A stretch of 63,289 bases of DNA from Streptomyces griseoflavus (lineage in GTDB: Bacteria; Actinomycetota; Actinomycetes; Streptomycetales; Streptomycetaceae), in NCBI RefSeq assembly GCF_014649995.1, contig NZ_BMUC01000002.1, positions 548,765 through 612,053 on the forward strand, read 5' to 3'. Below are positions 34,537 to 44,150 of this stretch, in pieces. The notes under the pieces were generated by a model. That model was not told where the DNA came from. It saw only the letters and a program-made list of their open reading frames with translations, and ran no database searches. Numbering within the stretch: the first letter of the stretch is position 1; each line of letters starts with the position of its first letter. Made by a program: the position numbers and the translations under genes.

Positions 34537-34596
34537 GCGTACCCGCAGTTGAGACGCGTGCCCGGCGCGCGAGAAGGCACAGGAACGAGGCACTCC

Positions 34597-35202
34597 ATGA
34601 CCGACCCCGTGACGCTGGACGGCATAGCCCCCGTCGGCGAGTTCGACGAGAAGCGGGCCCAGAACGCCGTGCGCGAGCTGCTGATCGCGGTCGGCGAGGA
34701 CCCGGACCGGGAGGGCCTGCGGGAGACCCCGGCACGGGTGGCGCGGGCGTACCGGGAGATCTTCGCGGGGCTCTGGCAGAAGCCCGAGGACGTCCTGACC
34801 ACGACGTTCGACCTCGGTCACGACGAGATGGTGCTCGTGAAGGACATCGAGGTCCTGAGCCACTGCGAGCACCATCTGGTGCCGTTCGTCGGCGTCGCCC
34901 ACGTCGGCTACATCCCGTCGGTCGACGGCAAGATCACGGGCCTGTCGAAGCTGGCACGGCTCGTGGACGTCTACGCACGGCGCCCGCAGGTGCAGGAACG
35001 GCTCACCACTCAGGTGGCCGACTCCCTGATGGAGATCCTGGAGCCGCGCGGAGTGATCGTCGTCGTCGAGTGCGAGCACATGTGCATGTCGATGCGCGGG
35101 GTGCGGAAGCCGGGGGCGAAGACCATCACGTCGGCCGTGCGGGGACAGCTGCGTGACCCCGCCACCCGGAACGAGGCGATGAGCCTGATCATGGCGCGCT
35201 GA
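34597..35202 (+). CDS. folE: GTP cyclohydrolase I
   Basis: 201 residues. Zinc-binding and active-site residues are present in [10 protein letters not shown] and [11 protein letters not shown], which together supply the Cys-His-Cys ligands. It catalyses the first step of folate synthesis, GTP to dihydroneopterin triphosphate. ATG 34597 follows an AGGAACGAGG ribosome site. The remaining pterin-branch genes folB, folK and folP lie just beyond on the opposite strand, convergent with it. Confidence 0.96.
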   Translation: MTDPVTLDGIAPVGEFDEKRAQNAVRELLIAVGEDPDREGLRETPARVARAYREIFAGLWQKPEDVLTTTFDLGHDEMVLVKDIEVLSHCEHHLVPFVGVAHVGYIPSVDGKITGLSKLARLVDVYARRPQVQERLTTQVADSLMEILEPRGVIVVVECEHMCMSMRGVRKPGAKTITSAVRGQLRDPATRNEAMSLIMAR

Positions 35203-35262
35203 GCCGCGCCCCCGCCCCACCGCTGCCGGACGGTGTCCCGCGCGCCGCGCGGGTGCCCCGGC

Positions 35263-35760
35263 TCACGCCGCGGGTGCCGTGCCCGGGCCGTTTCCGTTGC
35301 CGTTGTCGTCGTCCTCGGGGAGTTTGCAGACGCGCTCCAGGAAGATCGCCGCCGCTATGACGCCGATGCCCGCCAGGACCGAGGCGCCGGCGTAGATGGC
35401 CTGGTCGCGGCGGGCCGGGACGTCCAGGGACTCCAGCAGGAAGACCCCCGTGCCGCCGTACATGCCGGCGACGAGGGCCGCGACCAGGGCGCTGGCCTGT
35501 CCGAAGACGACCGCGCGGGCGGCCATCAGCGGGTCGACCCCCTTGGCGTCGTGCTGCCGTTCGCGCTGGGCCCTGAGGCGGGCGCGCAGCGAGAGCGCGG
35601 TCGCCGTGAGGACCACCGCGATCAGCGCGAGGACGATGGGCGCGGCCACGGGCACGCTGGGGAGGGTCCCGAAGGAACTCCACAGGCGGGCGCCCGCCCA
35701 GGACAGGACCCCGGCGACGACGAAGACGCCGGCCAGGACCCTGATGCGCAGCTCTTTCAC
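35263..35760 (-). CDS. DUF3180 membrane protein
   Basis: 165 residues with four membrane helices (about 8-27, 37-58, 84-105 and 122-142) and an Asp/Asn/Gly-rich tail. This matches the actinobacterial DUF3180 family, almost always located behind folK. Function is unknown. GTG 35760 has a GAAGGG ribosome site. It is the last gene of the folP-folB-folK-side strand and lies 61 nt after folK. Confidence 0.8.
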   Translation of the reverse strand: MKELRIRVLAGVFVVAGVLSWAGARLWSSFGTLPSVPVAAPIVLALIAVVLTATALSLRARLRAQRERQHDAKGVDPLMAARAVVFGQASALVAALVAGMYGGTGVFLLESLDVPARRDQAIYAGASVLAGIGVIAAAIFLERVCKLPEDDDNGNGNGPGTAPAA

Positions 35761-35821
35761 GGTGTCCCTTCGCGTTCCCCCGGACCGGTGCCCCGGAAAG
35801 TGGTCGTGTCGACCTTAACGG

Positions 35822-36433
35822 CTATTCGGGCAGCCGGAGTTCCAGGTCCGCGCGGGGCGTCACACCCTCCCTGGTGACCGTGTGCAGGAGGTCGGCGACC
35901 GGGCCGTGGCCGGGGAGTTGCGCCTCGGGGTCGACGTCGTTCCAGGGGGCGAGCACGAAGGCCCGCTCGTGGGCGCGCGGGTGGGGGAGGGTGAGCTGGG
36001 GGTCGTCCGAGTGGAGGTCGGCGTAGGCGACGATGTCGACGTCCAGGGTGCGCGGGCCCCAGCGTTCGTCCCGGACCCGGTGGAAGGCCTCCTCGACCGC
36101 CTGTGCCCGCTCCAGCAGCGAGGACGGGGGCAGGGTGGTCTTCAGGACCACGATCGCGTTGAAGTACGAGGGCTGGCTGCCGGGCTCGACGCCCCACGGC
36201 TCCGTCTCGTACACGGGGGAGACCGCCTTGACCCGGACGCCCGGGGTGTCCTCCAGGGCGTCCACGGCGCCCTGGAGGGTCTCCAGGCGGTTGCCGAGGT
36301 TGGCGCCGAGGGAGACCACGGCCGGCTTGGGGTTCTGCAGCGTGGCGTCGGCGGCGTCGACCCGCTCGACCACGGAGGCGGGGACGGGCTGGACGGTGGG
36401 GTCGGTGTGGCCCGTGGTGGACGGCCTGGTCAT
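35822..36433 (-). CDS. folK: 6-hydroxymethyl-7,8-dihydropterin pyrophosphokinase
   Basis: 203 residues from ATG 36433, whose ATGA overlaps the folB stop. SLGANLGNR, the ERWGPRTLDVDIV loop and LPHPRAHERAFVLAPW are the family signatures for ATP and pterin binding. The N-terminal ~35 residues are a variable extension. It transfers pyrophosphate from ATP to hydroxymethyl-dihydropterin. Tight coupling with folB is typical; in some bacteria the two are fused. Confidence 0.96.
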   Translation of the reverse strand: MTRPSTTGHTDPTVQPVPASVVERVDAADATLQNPKPAVVSLGANLGNRLETLQGAVDALEDTPGVRVKAVSPVYETEPWGVEPGSQPSYFNAIVVLKTTLPPSSLLERAQAVEEAFHRVRDERWGPRTLDVDIVAYADLHSDDPQLTLPHPRAHERAFVLAPWNDVDPEAQLPGHGPVADLLHTVTREGVTPRADLELRLPE

Positions 36434-36789
36434 ACGCGGCTCCGGGTGATGGTGACGGTCACGTCGTCGAAGGGCACGGTGATCGGAGCGTCCGGCTTGT
36501 GGACGCACACCTCGACCTCCCGCACCACGTCGTGCTTCAGACAGACCTGGGCGATGTGTTCGGCGAGCGTCTCGATGAGGTTGACGGGCTCGCCCTGGAC
36601 GACGGCCACGACCTCCTCGGCCACGATGCCGTAGTGCACCGTCTTCGTCAGGTCGTCGTCGGCCGCGGCGGGCCGGATGTCCAGGCCGAGCACGAGGTCC
36701 ACGATGAAGGGCTGGCCCTCCTCGCGTTCCTTCGGGAAGACACCGTGGTGCCCGCGGGCCTTCAGGCCGCGCAGCGCGACACGATCCAC
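36430..36789 (-). CDS. folB: Dihydroneopterin aldolase
   Basis: 119 residues from GTG 36789 (MDRVALRGLKARGHHGVF). This start has a GCAGGAG ribosome site 8 nt upstream; GTG 36798 would place that site too close. GHHGVFPKEREEGQPF and the catalytic Lys region VCVHKPDAPI are conserved. It splits dihydroneopterin to hydroxymethyl-dihydropterin and glycolaldehyde. Confidence 0.95.
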   Translation of the reverse strand: MDRVALRGLKARGHHGVFPKEREEGQPFIVDLVLGLDIRPAAADDDLTKTVHYGIVAEEVVAVVQGEPVNLIETLAEHIAQVCLKHDVVREVEVCVHKPDAPITVPFDDVTVTITRSRV

Positions 36790-37019
36790 GCGAATCACTC
36801 CTGCAGTCGTCGGTCCGGCCGGCCCGTGCCCGTGCGGGGCACACCGGTCTGCCTCGAATCTACCCGCGGGCGCCGGTGGTGCCGGTGCCCCGGGGGTGCC
36901 GCCGCGGGGCGGTGTCCGGGGGCTTCACTCCCCGTTTGCCCTGCCGGGGGCGGGTGCTCACCGGCCGGCGGCCCCCTTCGCCGCCGGTGCCGTGATCCCG
37001 GCCACGTCGGCGCCCGGTG

Positions 37020-37538
37020 TCAGCCGGGGAGGCCCGGCCCGGGTGTGTCGTCGTCCTCGGTCTCGTCCTCCTCGGCGAGCACCGGGGAGGCGTGGTGCGC
37101 CCAGAGCTTCCAGCCCGCCGGGGTGCGCCGGAACACGTTGGTGGCGACGACGAGCTGCCCGACCAGCGGCCCGAGCTCCTCGCCGGCCTCGGGGGCGGGG
37201 CCGCCGCTGAGGATGTTCTCGGTGCACGTCACCAGGGCGGTGTCGCCGGTGACGGAGACGTGCACGTCGGTGAGGAAGAACTGGATGTAGTCGGTGTTCG
37301 CCATGATCAGGGCGTACGACCTCAGGACCTCGCCGCGTCCGGTGAGCACCGGCCAGCCGGGGTGGACGCAGGAGACCACCCCGCTGTCCGCGGGGTCGTG
37401 GTACGTCTCGTCGACGCCCAGGTCGGCCGGGGTGAGCCAGTGCGCGGCGACCTCCTCGAAGTCGCCCCGCTCCACCGCCTCGTAGAAGGCGGTGTTGGCG
37501 GCCTCCACCTGTTCGACGTCGGTGTGGGGTGCGGTCAC
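37020..37538 (-). CDS. NTF2/SnoaL-like protein in the folate operon
   Basis: 172 residues. An NTF2-like cone fold of about 130 residues is suggested by NTAFYEAVERGDFEEVAAHWL, DSGVVSCVHPGWPVLTGRGEVLRSYA and NVFRRTPAGWKLWAHHAS. The tail is acidic (EEDETEDDDTPGP). GTG 37538 overlaps the folP stop (GTGA) and has a GGAAGGAA ribosome site. The coupling to folP suggests a folate-linked role, but the family includes enzymes, binding proteins and scaffolds, so function is unassigned. Confidence 0.78.
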   Translation of the reverse strand: MTAPHTDVEQVEAANTAFYEAVERGDFEEVAAHWLTPADLGVDETYHDPADSGVVSCVHPGWPVLTGRGEVLRSYALIMANTDYIQFFLTDVHVSVTGDTALVTCTENILSGGPAPEAGEELGPLVGQLVVATNVFRRTPAGWKLWAHHASPVLAEEDETEDDDTPGPGLPG

Positions 37539-38449
37539 CGGGTTCCTTCCGCGCCGTGCGCGCCGGAATCGGAGGGGGCGGGGTGTGCCGTACGGGCCTG
37601 CTCGATCGCGCGGGTGACCCGTACGGCGTCGGCGGTCGCGCGGACGTCGTGCACCCGGACCGCCCAGGCGCCGGCCTGTGCGGCGAGGGCGGACACGGCG
37701 GCGGTGGCCGCGTCGCGTTCGCGGGCGGGCGGGGGCGGGGCGTCCGGGCCGGCGAGGACGCGGCCGAGGAACCGCTTGCGGGAGGCGGCGACGAGGACGG
37801 GGTGGCCCAGGTCCAGGAGACGGTCGAGGCGGGCGATCAGGGCCAGGTCGTGGCCGGTGTCCTTGGAGAAGCCCAGGCCGGGGTCGAGGATCACGCGGTC
37901 GGCCGCGATGCCGCCCTCCAGGACCGCCGCCACGCGCGCGTGGAGTTCGTCGGTGACCTCGGTGACCACGTCGGCGTACGAGCCCTTGACGTTGCCGCCC
38001 TCCAGGAAGCCGCGCCAGTGCATGACGACGAAGGGGGCTCCGGCGTCGGCCACGACGGGGATCATGGCGGGGTCGGCGAGTCCGCCGCTGACGTCGTTGA
38101 CGAGGGCGGCGCCGGCGACGAGGGAGCGTTCGGCGACGGAGGCGCGCATGGTGTCGACGGAGACGGTGACGCCCTCGGCGGCGAGGCCGCGCACCACCGG
38201 GATGACGCGCTTGAGCTCCTCGGCCTCGTCGACGCGGGTGGCGCCGGGCCGGGTCGACTCGCCGCCGACGTCGATCAGGTCGGCGCCCTGGGCGACCAGG
38301 TCGAGGCCGTGCTTGACGGCGGTGGTCGTGTCGAACCAGCGGCCGCCGTCGGAGAAGGAGTCGGGGGTGACGTTCACGACTCCCATGACGGCGCACCGGT
38401 CCCAGTGAGGAAGGCCGGCGACCTGGCGGCGTCCGCTGTGGTTGCTCAT
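37535..38449 (-). CDS. folP: Dihydropteroate synthase
   Basis: 304 residues. MGVVNVTPDSFSDGG, DVGGESTRPG, LVNDVSGG and DPGLGFSKDTGHD are the substrate-binding signatures for dihydropterin pyrophosphate and p-aminobenzoate, the sulfonamide target. ATG 38449 is preceded by TACGCT 6 nt upstream and no ribosome site, so the folP operon message may be leaderless. The C-terminal ~15 residues are a variable tail. Confidence 0.96.
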   Translation of the reverse strand: MSNHSGRRQVAGLPHWDRCAVMGVVNVTPDSFSDGGRWFDTTTAVKHGLDLVAQGADLIDVGGESTRPGATRVDEAEELKRVIPVVRGLAAEGVTVSVDTMRASVAERSLVAGAALVNDVSGGLADPAMIPVVADAGAPFVVMHWRGFLEGGNVKGSYADVVTEVTDELHARVAAVLEGGIAADRVILDPGLGFSKDTGHDLALIARLDRLLDLGHPVLVAASRKRFLGRVLAGPDAPPPPARERDAATAAVSALAAQAGAWAVRVHDVRATADAVRVTRAIEQARTAHPAPSDSGAHGAEGTR

Positions 38450-38455
38450 ATGTTC

Positions 38456-38461
38456 AGCGTA
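38456..38461 (-). promoter_or_regulatory. -10 hexamer of folP, leaderless
   Basis: TACGCT on the minus strand ends 6 nt before ATG 38449. The gap GAACAT contains no Shine-Dalgarno. Confidence 0.5.
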
Positions 38462-38551
38462 GGCCCAGGGAGTGGCCCGGGTCTGCCCCGGGCCGGGCGG
38501 GGCGGACCCGGGCGTCCTCCCGTCCCGCCCGGGGGCTCCGCGCGGGGTGCC

Positions 38552-40453
38552 TCATGCCGTGCGGGCGGTGTCCGCCCGTGCGCGGGCGGGGTCCGGCGCC
38601 GTCCGGTGGGCGCAGGGGCGGGGTGCGCGGGAGCGGCGGCGCAGGACGCGGGGCAGGGGGAGGGCGAGGTTGAGGAAGCCTTCCGCCTGCAGGGCGGCGA
38701 GGCCGATGCGCGGCAGGTCGGCGGAGGCGCGGTAGACGACGAAACGCGGTTCCCAGCGCGGCCGGAACTTGGCGTTGAACTTGTACAGGGATTCGATCTG
38801 GAACCAGCGGGAGAGAAAGACGAGCAGGCCGCGCCAGATCCGCAGGACCGGTCCCGCGCCGAGTTTCTCGCCGCGCGCCAGGGCGGAGCGGAACATGGCG
38901 AAGTTGAGCGAGACGCGTTCGATGCCGAATCGCGGGGCGGACCTCAGCGCGGCCACGATCAGGAGTTCGTTCATGCCGGGGTCGGCCGAGCGGTCCCGGC
39001 GCATCAGGTCGAGCGAGACGCCGTCGGTGCCCCACGGGACGAAGTGCAGGACCGCCTTGAGGTCGCCGTGCCCGGCCGTCGGGGCGTCGGTCAGGTGCGC
39101 CGTGGCGACGAGGCAGTCGCCGTCGGCCGGGTCCCCGACGCGGCCCAGCGCCATGGAGAAGCCGCGTTCGGTGTCCGTCCCGCGCCAGTCGTCGGCGGCG
39201 CGCCGGATCCGGTCCAGTTCGGCCTCGCCGAGGTCACTCACCCGTCGGACGCGGGTCCGGTAACCGGCCCGCTCGATGCGCTTGACCATCTGGCGGACGT
39301 TGCGCATCGGGCGGCCGGCGAGCGAGAAATCCGCGACGTCCACCACCGCCTCGTCGCCGAGTTCGAGGGCGTCGAGGCCGGTCTCCCGGGTCCACACCTC
39401 GCCGCCGGTCTCGGAGCAGCCCATGACGGCGGGTGTCCAGGAGTGGGCCCTGGCCTCGTCCATGAAGCGCTCGATGGCGCCGGGCCAGGCCTCGACGTCG
39501 CCGATCGGGTCACCGCTGGCGAGCATCACCCCGGAGACCACCCGGTAGGTGACCGCGGCCTTGCCGCTGGGGGAGAAGACCACCGCCTTGTCGCGGCGCA
39601 GCGCGAAGTGGCCGAGGGAGTCGCGCGCGCCGTGCCGGGCGAGCAGGGCGCGCAGTCGCGCCTCGTCGTCGCCGGTGAGCCGTGCGGCGGGGTGCTCGGG
39701 GCGGAAGGCCAGGTAGATGGTGGTGACGGCGGTGAGCAGGCCGAGCGCGCCGAGGGAGAAGGAGACCGTCCAGGAGGTGTCGCCGCGGTAGTGGACCGGG
39801 CCCTCGAAGCCGAACAGGCCGTACAGCACGTGGGTGAGGCGGTCGGCGAGGCTCGGGTCGTCGACCAGCGGGCCGGGGTGGGCGTTGACGACGACCAGGC
39901 CGAGCAGCAGCGAACCGGCGCCCATCAGGACGAAGTTGGCCAGGGCCCGCCACCGGCTGCGCGGGTCGGGCAGCGCGGTGAACTGGTCGCGGTGGCGCAG
40001 CAGGGGCACGAGCAGGGCGAGGGTGAGGAGGACGCCGAGGAGGGAGTGGCGGTAGGTGAACTGGGCGACGGCGCCGGCCGGCAGCAGGGCGACGGCGGCC
40101 CGCCAGGCCCGGCGCTTGCCCCGCTTGAGGCCGTGCGCGAGCAGCAGCAACAGCACGCCGACGCTGAGGGAGAGGGCGGCCGCGAACGGGCCGAGGGCGC
40201 CGGGCAGTACCTCGGCGAGGGCGTGCACACGGCTGTGCCGGAAGCGGGGGAAGACGCCCGCGGCGATGTCCAGGAGGCCCACCAGCGCACAGGCGCGCCC
40301 GGCGAGGACGGGGACCGCTTCGGGGCGCGGGCCGCGCCGCAGGCGGCGTATGCCCCGTGGGGGTGCGGGGTCCCGGGGTCCGCCCGCGGGATGCCGCCCG
40401 CCCGGGGGGAGCGGCGTGCCGCCCGACATTTCCTCACCTGTCATGACAGACAT
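38552..40453 (-). CDS. MprF/LysX-like membrane protein with lysyltransferase-type domain
   Basis: 633 residues from ATG 40453, with in-frame ATGs at 40504 and 40444 as alternatives. About six membrane helices occupy the first ~230 residues (LAEVLPGALGPFAAALSLSVGVLLLLLAHG and others). A GNAT-like phosphatidylglycerol lysyltransferase domain (DUF2156) follows from ~270 to 590, including VSGVMLASGDPIGD, PAVMGCSE and GIERVSLNFAMFRS. Such proteins add amino acids to membrane lipids using aminoacyl-tRNA, giving resistance to cationic peptides. No lysyl-tRNA synthetase domain is present, unlike mycobacterial LysX. A basic tail of ~40 residues ends it. Confidence 0.84.
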   Translation of the reverse strand: MSVMTGEEMSGGTPLPPGGRHPAGGPRDPAPPRGIRRLRRGPRPEAVPVLAGRACALVGLLDIAAGVFPRFRHSRVHALAEVLPGALGPFAAALSLSVGVLLLLLAHGLKRGKRRAWRAAVALLPAGAVAQFTYRHSLLGVLLTLALLVPLLRHRDQFTALPDPRSRWRALANFVLMGAGSLLLGLVVVNAHPGPLVDDPSLADRLTHVLYGLFGFEGPVHYRGDTSWTVSFSLGALGLLTAVTTIYLAFRPEHPAARLTGDDEARLRALLARHGARDSLGHFALRRDKAVVFSPSGKAAVTYRVVSGVMLASGDPIGDVEAWPGAIERFMDEARAHSWTPAVMGCSETGGEVWTRETGLDALELGDEAVVDVADFSLAGRPMRNVRQMVKRIERAGYRTRVRRVSDLGEAELDRIRRAADDWRGTDTERGFSMALGRVGDPADGDCLVATAHLTDAPTAGHGDLKAVLHFVPWGTDGVSLDLMRRDRSADPGMNELLIVAALRSAPRFGIERVSLNFAMFRSALARGEKLGAGPVLRIWRGLLVFLSRWFQIESLYKFNAKFRPRWEPRFVVYRASADLPRIGLAALQAEGFLNLALPLPRVLRRRSRAPRPCAHRTAPDPARARADTARTA

Positions 40454-40796
40454 CGCGTCCCGTAGTTCTGCGAGAGACCGTGGATCCGGTGCCGATTCGG
40501 GCATCCGGCGACATTGCGCCCTCTAGGACGGCGGCTCGGGGGGTGAGGTTCACTCCGTGCGGGGTGGATCTTCGGCGGGTGCGGGTGGCGCGGCACGGCG
40601 TGAAGTGGAATGGCGCGCGGAGGACTTCAGTGCCTTGCGGTCGGACTTCCGAGCTGGAAAAGATCTTGTTGAATTCGGGTCAAGTGTCTATTCACGTTCA
40701 CCCGGCGGCGTTTGATGCCCTGTGAAACCCCGGGCATGGCTTTGTTTTTACGGGGCGGGGCAACATGATTCGCCTACGCGCGGTAAGTTTCTGGCC
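40454..40796. other. 343-nt divergent intergenic region
   Basis: It lies between the lysyltransferase-like gene and the coiled-coil protein. A locally A/T-richer segment at 40655-40760 includes GAAAAGATCTTGTTGAATTC and a T run at 40742-40749. TAAGTT at 40784-40789 is the likely -10 of the + strand gene. No repeat pair was found. Confidence 0.45.
40784..40789 (+). promoter_or_regulatory. -10 hexamer, leaderless
   Basis: TAAGTT lies 7 nt before ATG 40797 with no ribosome site between. Confidence 0.4.
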
Positions 40797-42128
40797 ATGC
40801 CACGTGGACGTCACCGTCATTCCCCGCCCCTGCACAGGATGCTGCCCCCGTCGGCGATCGCAGGCGTCTCCGTCGTCTGCGCCCTGGGACCGTGGGTGTT
40901 CACGCAACCCCTGGTGCTTCGCGTCCTGGCCGCGGCCGCCGCGGTCACCGCGGTGGTCGGCGCCGTCGTGATGCGGCACTGGGACGCGCAGGCGGGCAAG
41001 CGGGTCGCCGAACTCACGCGCGCGCGTGCGAGCGACGAGTGGCGTTTCGAGGAGCGGGTCGCCGAACTCGAGTCCGACCTCGAGGAGTCGCGTGAGCTGC
41101 GGATGAAGCTGGACCAGCGGCTGCGCGCCAAGCGTGCCGAACTGGCGGGGCTGCGCAACGAGCACGCGTCGCTGCTGCGGCGGTACGCGGCGGCGGAGGT
41201 CGACCGGGCGAGCGTCCTGGAGGAGCGCCGGGTGCTCGAGATCGAGGCCACGGTTCCCGCCCGCGCGTTGCCGGCCGGCCCGTCGGCGGCACCGTCCGCA
41301 CCGGAGCCCGGTGGGACGCCCGCGGAAGCGGTGGCCGGGACGGCGGCCGGCGACGCGAAGGGCACCGGGGAGGCGGCCAAGGCTCCTGCGGTCTTCTCAC
41401 CGGAGGGGTCCAAGCTGTTCCTGCGGGCCGACGCGGCACTTCGGCGGTTCGCCGGGGCCACCGACGGCGAGGAGACCGCGGACACCGTCGAGGGAGCCGG
41501 GACGGCGGCCGCCGCCGAGGCCCCTGACGCGGCCGAGGCTGCCGCTGACGCCGCTGACGCCGCTGACGCCGCCGAGCGGTCCGACGGCGGCACGGCGGCG
41601 GACGCACCGTCCCCGCGGCGCGGCGACGAATCCCCGCAGGGCGACCGCACCCCCGAGGACGACGGCCCCGGCCCCGCGAAGCAGTCCCGGCCCGGGCCGG
41701 CGCCGGAGGACGACGCCGGGAGGCGCCCGGAGGCGGCCGGCGGCCATGAGCGCGAGACCGCGGCGTCCGCCGCCCCGGCCGCTCCCCGGACCCCGTCCGC
41801 GCGGCGGCCCTCCGGGCACTTCACCGTGCCGACCGCGGTGGCCGTCGTCCCGCCGACGGCGCCCGCACGGCGTCCCGTGGCCGACGGCGGGTTCGACTTC
41901 TTCGGCACGAAGAAGGAGACGGACGGGTCCGCGCTGGACGCCGTGCAGAACGAGGACCTCGCCGATGTCGTCGGGCAGGAGGCGCTCGCGCTGCACAAGG
42001 CCGAGGCCGAGGCGCGGTACAAGCCGGCCGGCGAGGGCGCGCGCGGGGTCGGCCAGGTCATCGATCTGACCGAGCACGACGAGACGGAGCACATCGACGT
42101 CCAGGGTCTGCGCAGCGCGGCCTCCTGA
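40797..42128 (+). CDS. Membrane-anchored coiled-coil protein, unknown function
   Basis: 443 residues. A short basic N-terminus is followed by two adjacent hydrophobic segments (about 19-33 and 36-60) and a coiled coil (about 63-150, rich in Arg, Glu, Leu and Ala heptads such as RVAELESDLEESRELRMKLDQRL). A long disordered acidic Ala/Pro/Asp region follows, ending in a conserved-looking FDFFGTKKE...VGQVIDLTEHDETEHIDVQGLRSAAS. This looks like a scaffold of the inner membrane surface; no enzymatic motif is visible. It is monocistronic and ends at a perfect hairpin. Confidence 0.72.
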   Translation: MPRGRHRHSPPLHRMLPPSAIAGVSVVCALGPWVFTQPLVLRVLAAAAAVTAVVGAVVMRHWDAQAGKRVAELTRARASDEWRFEERVAELESDLEESRELRMKLDQRLRAKRAELAGLRNEHASLLRRYAAAEVDRASVLEERRVLEIEATVPARALPAGPSAAPSAPEPGGTPAEAVAGTAAGDAKGTGEAAKAPAVFSPEGSKLFLRADAALRRFAGATDGEETADTVEGAGTAAAAEAPDAAEAAADAADAADAAERSDGGTAADAPSPRRGDESPQGDRTPEDDGPGPAKQSRPGPAPEDDAGRRPEAAGGHERETAASAAPAAPRTPSARRPSGHFTVPTAVAVVPPTAPARRPVADGGFDFFGTKKETDGSALDAVQNEDLADVVGQEALALHKAEAEARYKPAGEGARGVGQVIDLTEHDETEHIDVQGLRSAAS

Positions 42129-42143
42129 ACCACCGCACGTACC

Positions 42144-42182
42144 GGCGGGGCCCCGCGCACACACCGTGCGCGGGGCCCCGCC
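42144..42182. terminator. Bidirectional terminator hairpin
   Basis: A perfect 17-bp GC-rich stem (42144-42160 with 42166-42182) and 5-nt loop sit between the convergent coiled-coil and PH-domain genes. Confidence 0.85.
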
Positions 42183-42242
42183 GTCGTGTCCCGGCCCTCG
42201 CGCCCGCGGGGACGCCCGCCGGCGCCGCCCGGCGCGGCGGCG

Positions 42243-43577
42243 TCAGGACATCCAGCGGTCCGGACGGGCGTCCCTGCGGCCGGTGCGGGATCGTTCCGCC
42301 TGGGAGCGCAGCAGGGCCGCCGCCTCCGCCGCGTCGCGCAGGTTCGCCTCGACGGACTTGTTGGCGCCGGTGTCCACCACGACGTCGGCCACACCCCGGG
42401 CCCGCTGCCAGGGCCCCTGGACGAGCCGTACGCTCTGCACCTTGGCGTGCGGCACCAGGGACAGGCTGCGGCGCAGCAGCCCGTGGTGGGCGGCGAACAC
42501 CGCGTCGGTGACGGCGAGCCCGTAGCCGCGCCACCACACCGGCACGCACCACCGCGCGCGGCGCGGCGGTGGGAGGAGCGCTTCACGCGGGGGCACGGTG
42601 ACCCCGGGCAGCACCCGCGCGACGACCGACTCCGCGAGCTCGCGGGGTGCGACCGGCAGCAGCAGCGAGTTCGAGGACCCGGCCACGTCCAGTTCCACGC
42701 GCACCCAGCCCCGCCGCCGCCACAGCAGCGGCTCGACGAGCCGTACGGTCTGCACGCGGCCCGGCGGCACCGTCTCGTGCGCCCGGTCCAGCAGCCCGTG
42801 GTCGATGCGCAGCCCGTCGGGCGACTCGCCGAGCGTCCAGTCGTACTCGGTGACGAAGCGCCCCACGCTGCTCGCCCCCGCGGCGCCCAGCATCGGCACG
42901 GCCGCGGCGAGCACCGTCCACAGGCTGTGGGTGGCCGTCCACAGCAGCGGCAGCGCGACGGCGGCGACGATCAGCCAGCCCCAGGTCGCCCCGGTCAGCA
43001 GCAGGGAGACGGCGAGCACGCCCGGCGGCACCCGCAGCATCTCCCGGGACGGCGCCTCGCCGACCTCGTGCGCGGTCTCCGGGGCGAACCCCGCCGCCCG
43101 CGCGAGCAGTTCGGCGCGCAGCGCACGTGCCTCGCCGGCGCCGAGGAAGGCGAGCTCGTCCTTCTTGTCGGCGCCTATGACGTCGAGTTTGAGTTTCGCC
43201 ACGCCCGCGACCCGCGCGAGCAGCGGCTGGGTCACGTCGATGGCCTGGATCCGCTCCAGCCTGATGTGCGCGGTGCGCCGGAAGAGCAGCCCGGTCCGGA
43301 TGCGCAGCTCGCTGTCGGTCACCGCGAAGCGGGTGAACCACCAGCTCAGGAAGCCGTAGAGGGCGGCGGCGGGGACGAGGACGGCGAGGCCGAGCAGCAG
43401 GGTGGTGGTCGTCAGCCGGGTCAGGTGGCGCTGCGCCTGGTCCGGGTCGTGCAGCGCCCACCCGAACAGCACGGCGATGGGGGCCCACGCCCGCCTGAAG
43501 GGCGTGACGGGGTGCAGCCGCCTCTCGGTCACCGGCAGCCGGCCGGGTACGTCCTCGTGGACGTCAGGGGCGGTCAC
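42243..43577 (-). CDS. Membrane protein with three bacterial PH (bPH2, YdbT-like) domains
   Basis: 444 residues. Three bPH2 repeats can be read: [20 protein letters not shown] (about 75-140), [20 protein letters not shown] (about 235-300) and [20 protein letters not shown] (about 355-410). Paired membrane helices precede the first (about 40-70) and second (about 170-215). This is the YdbT architecture. GTG 43577 overlaps the stop of the preceding bPH2 gene (GTGA), so the two proteins are made together, as YdbS and YdbT are. Their biochemical role is unsettled; membrane homeostasis and stress roles are reported for the family. Confidence 0.85.
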   Translation of the reverse strand: MTAPDVHEDVPGRLPVTERRLHPVTPFRRAWAPIAVLFGWALHDPDQAQRHLTRLTTTTLLLGLAVLVPAAALYGFLSWWFTRFAVTDSELRIRTGLLFRRTAHIRLERIQAIDVTQPLLARVAGVAKLKLDVIGADKKDELAFLGAGEARALRAELLARAAGFAPETAHEVGEAPSREMLRVPPGVLAVSLLLTGATWGWLIVAAVALPLLWTATHSLWTVLAAAVPMLGAAGASSVGRFVTEYDWTLGESPDGLRIDHGLLDRAHETVPPGRVQTVRLVEPLLWRRRGWVRVELDVAGSSNSLLLPVAPRELAESVVARVLPGVTVPPREALLPPPRRARWCVPVWWRGYGLAVTDAVFAAHHGLLRRSLSLVPHAKVQSVRLVQGPWQRARGVADVVVDTGANKSVEANLRDAAEAAALLRSQAERSRTGRRDARPDRWMS

Positions 43578-44119
43578 AGCCCCGCCGATCGGGCCTCGCC
43601 GAGTTCGGTGAGCCGGTCGCGCAGCCGTTCCGCCTCGGCCGGGTGGAGGCCGGGGATGGTCGCGTCGGTGGCCGCGGCAGCCGTGTGCAGCTGCACGCTG
43701 GCCAGCCCGAAGTGCCGTTCGGCGGGTCCGGAGGTGACCTCGACCAGCTGCATCCGCCCGTATGGCACGACCGTCTCCTGGCGCCACAGGACACCCCGGC
43801 TGATCAGCAGGTCGTCGGCGCGTTCCGCGTACCGCCAGGAGCGCCAGTTGTGCTCCAGCATCACCCAGCCCCAGACCAGCACGGCCAGCGGCAGTACCGC
43901 GAAGGCGGCCCAGCCCGGCCCGGCCAGCAGTCCCGGCACCAGTGCCGTGGCCACCGTCAGCAGCCCCAGCCACACCACCAGCAGCAGCCGCCGCATCCTC
44001 AGCAGTCCGGGCGGCAGCGCGATCCACACCGGCTCGTCCGCCGTGATCGCCGGCTGCGCCGCCGGTGCCGTTCCGCCCGTCCCCGCCGGCCCCGTGTTCC
44101 GCGGGCTCCCCGTCTCCAT
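43574..44119 (-). CDS. bPH2 (YdbS-like) membrane protein
   Basis: 181 residues from ATG 44119. Two membrane helices (about 45-65 and 68-88) precede one bPH2 domain ([27 protein letters not shown], about 100-165). An N-terminal Gly/Thr/Pro stretch is disordered. TACGCT 6 nt upstream and absence of a ribosome site suggest a leaderless start. It is divergent from nuoD with only 31 nt between the start codons. Confidence 0.84.
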   Translation of the reverse strand: METGSPRNTGPAGTGGTAPAAQPAITADEPVWIALPPGLLRMRRLLLVVWLGLLTVATALVPGLLAGPGWAAFAVLPLAVLVWGWVMLEHNWRSWRYAERADDLLISRGVLWRQETVVPYGRMQLVEVTSGPAERHFGLASVQLHTAAAATDATIPGLHPAEAERLRDRLTELGEARSAGL

Positions 44120-44125
44120 GGGGCA

Positions 44126-44131
44126 AGCGTA
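44126..44131 (-). promoter_or_regulatory. -10 hexamer of the bPH2 operon, leaderless
   Basis: TACGCT on the minus strand ends 6 nt before ATG 44119. It lies in the 31-nt gap between the two divergent start codons, so it is very near the NuoD ribosome site. Confidence 0.45.
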
Positions 44132-44150
44132 CGTAGGGGAGACTGTGAGC

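Noticed and set aside
37529-40465. 978-residue + strand frame over folP and the lysyltransferase-like gene
   Set aside because: It is a shadow of two well-supported genes with no ribosome site or domain.
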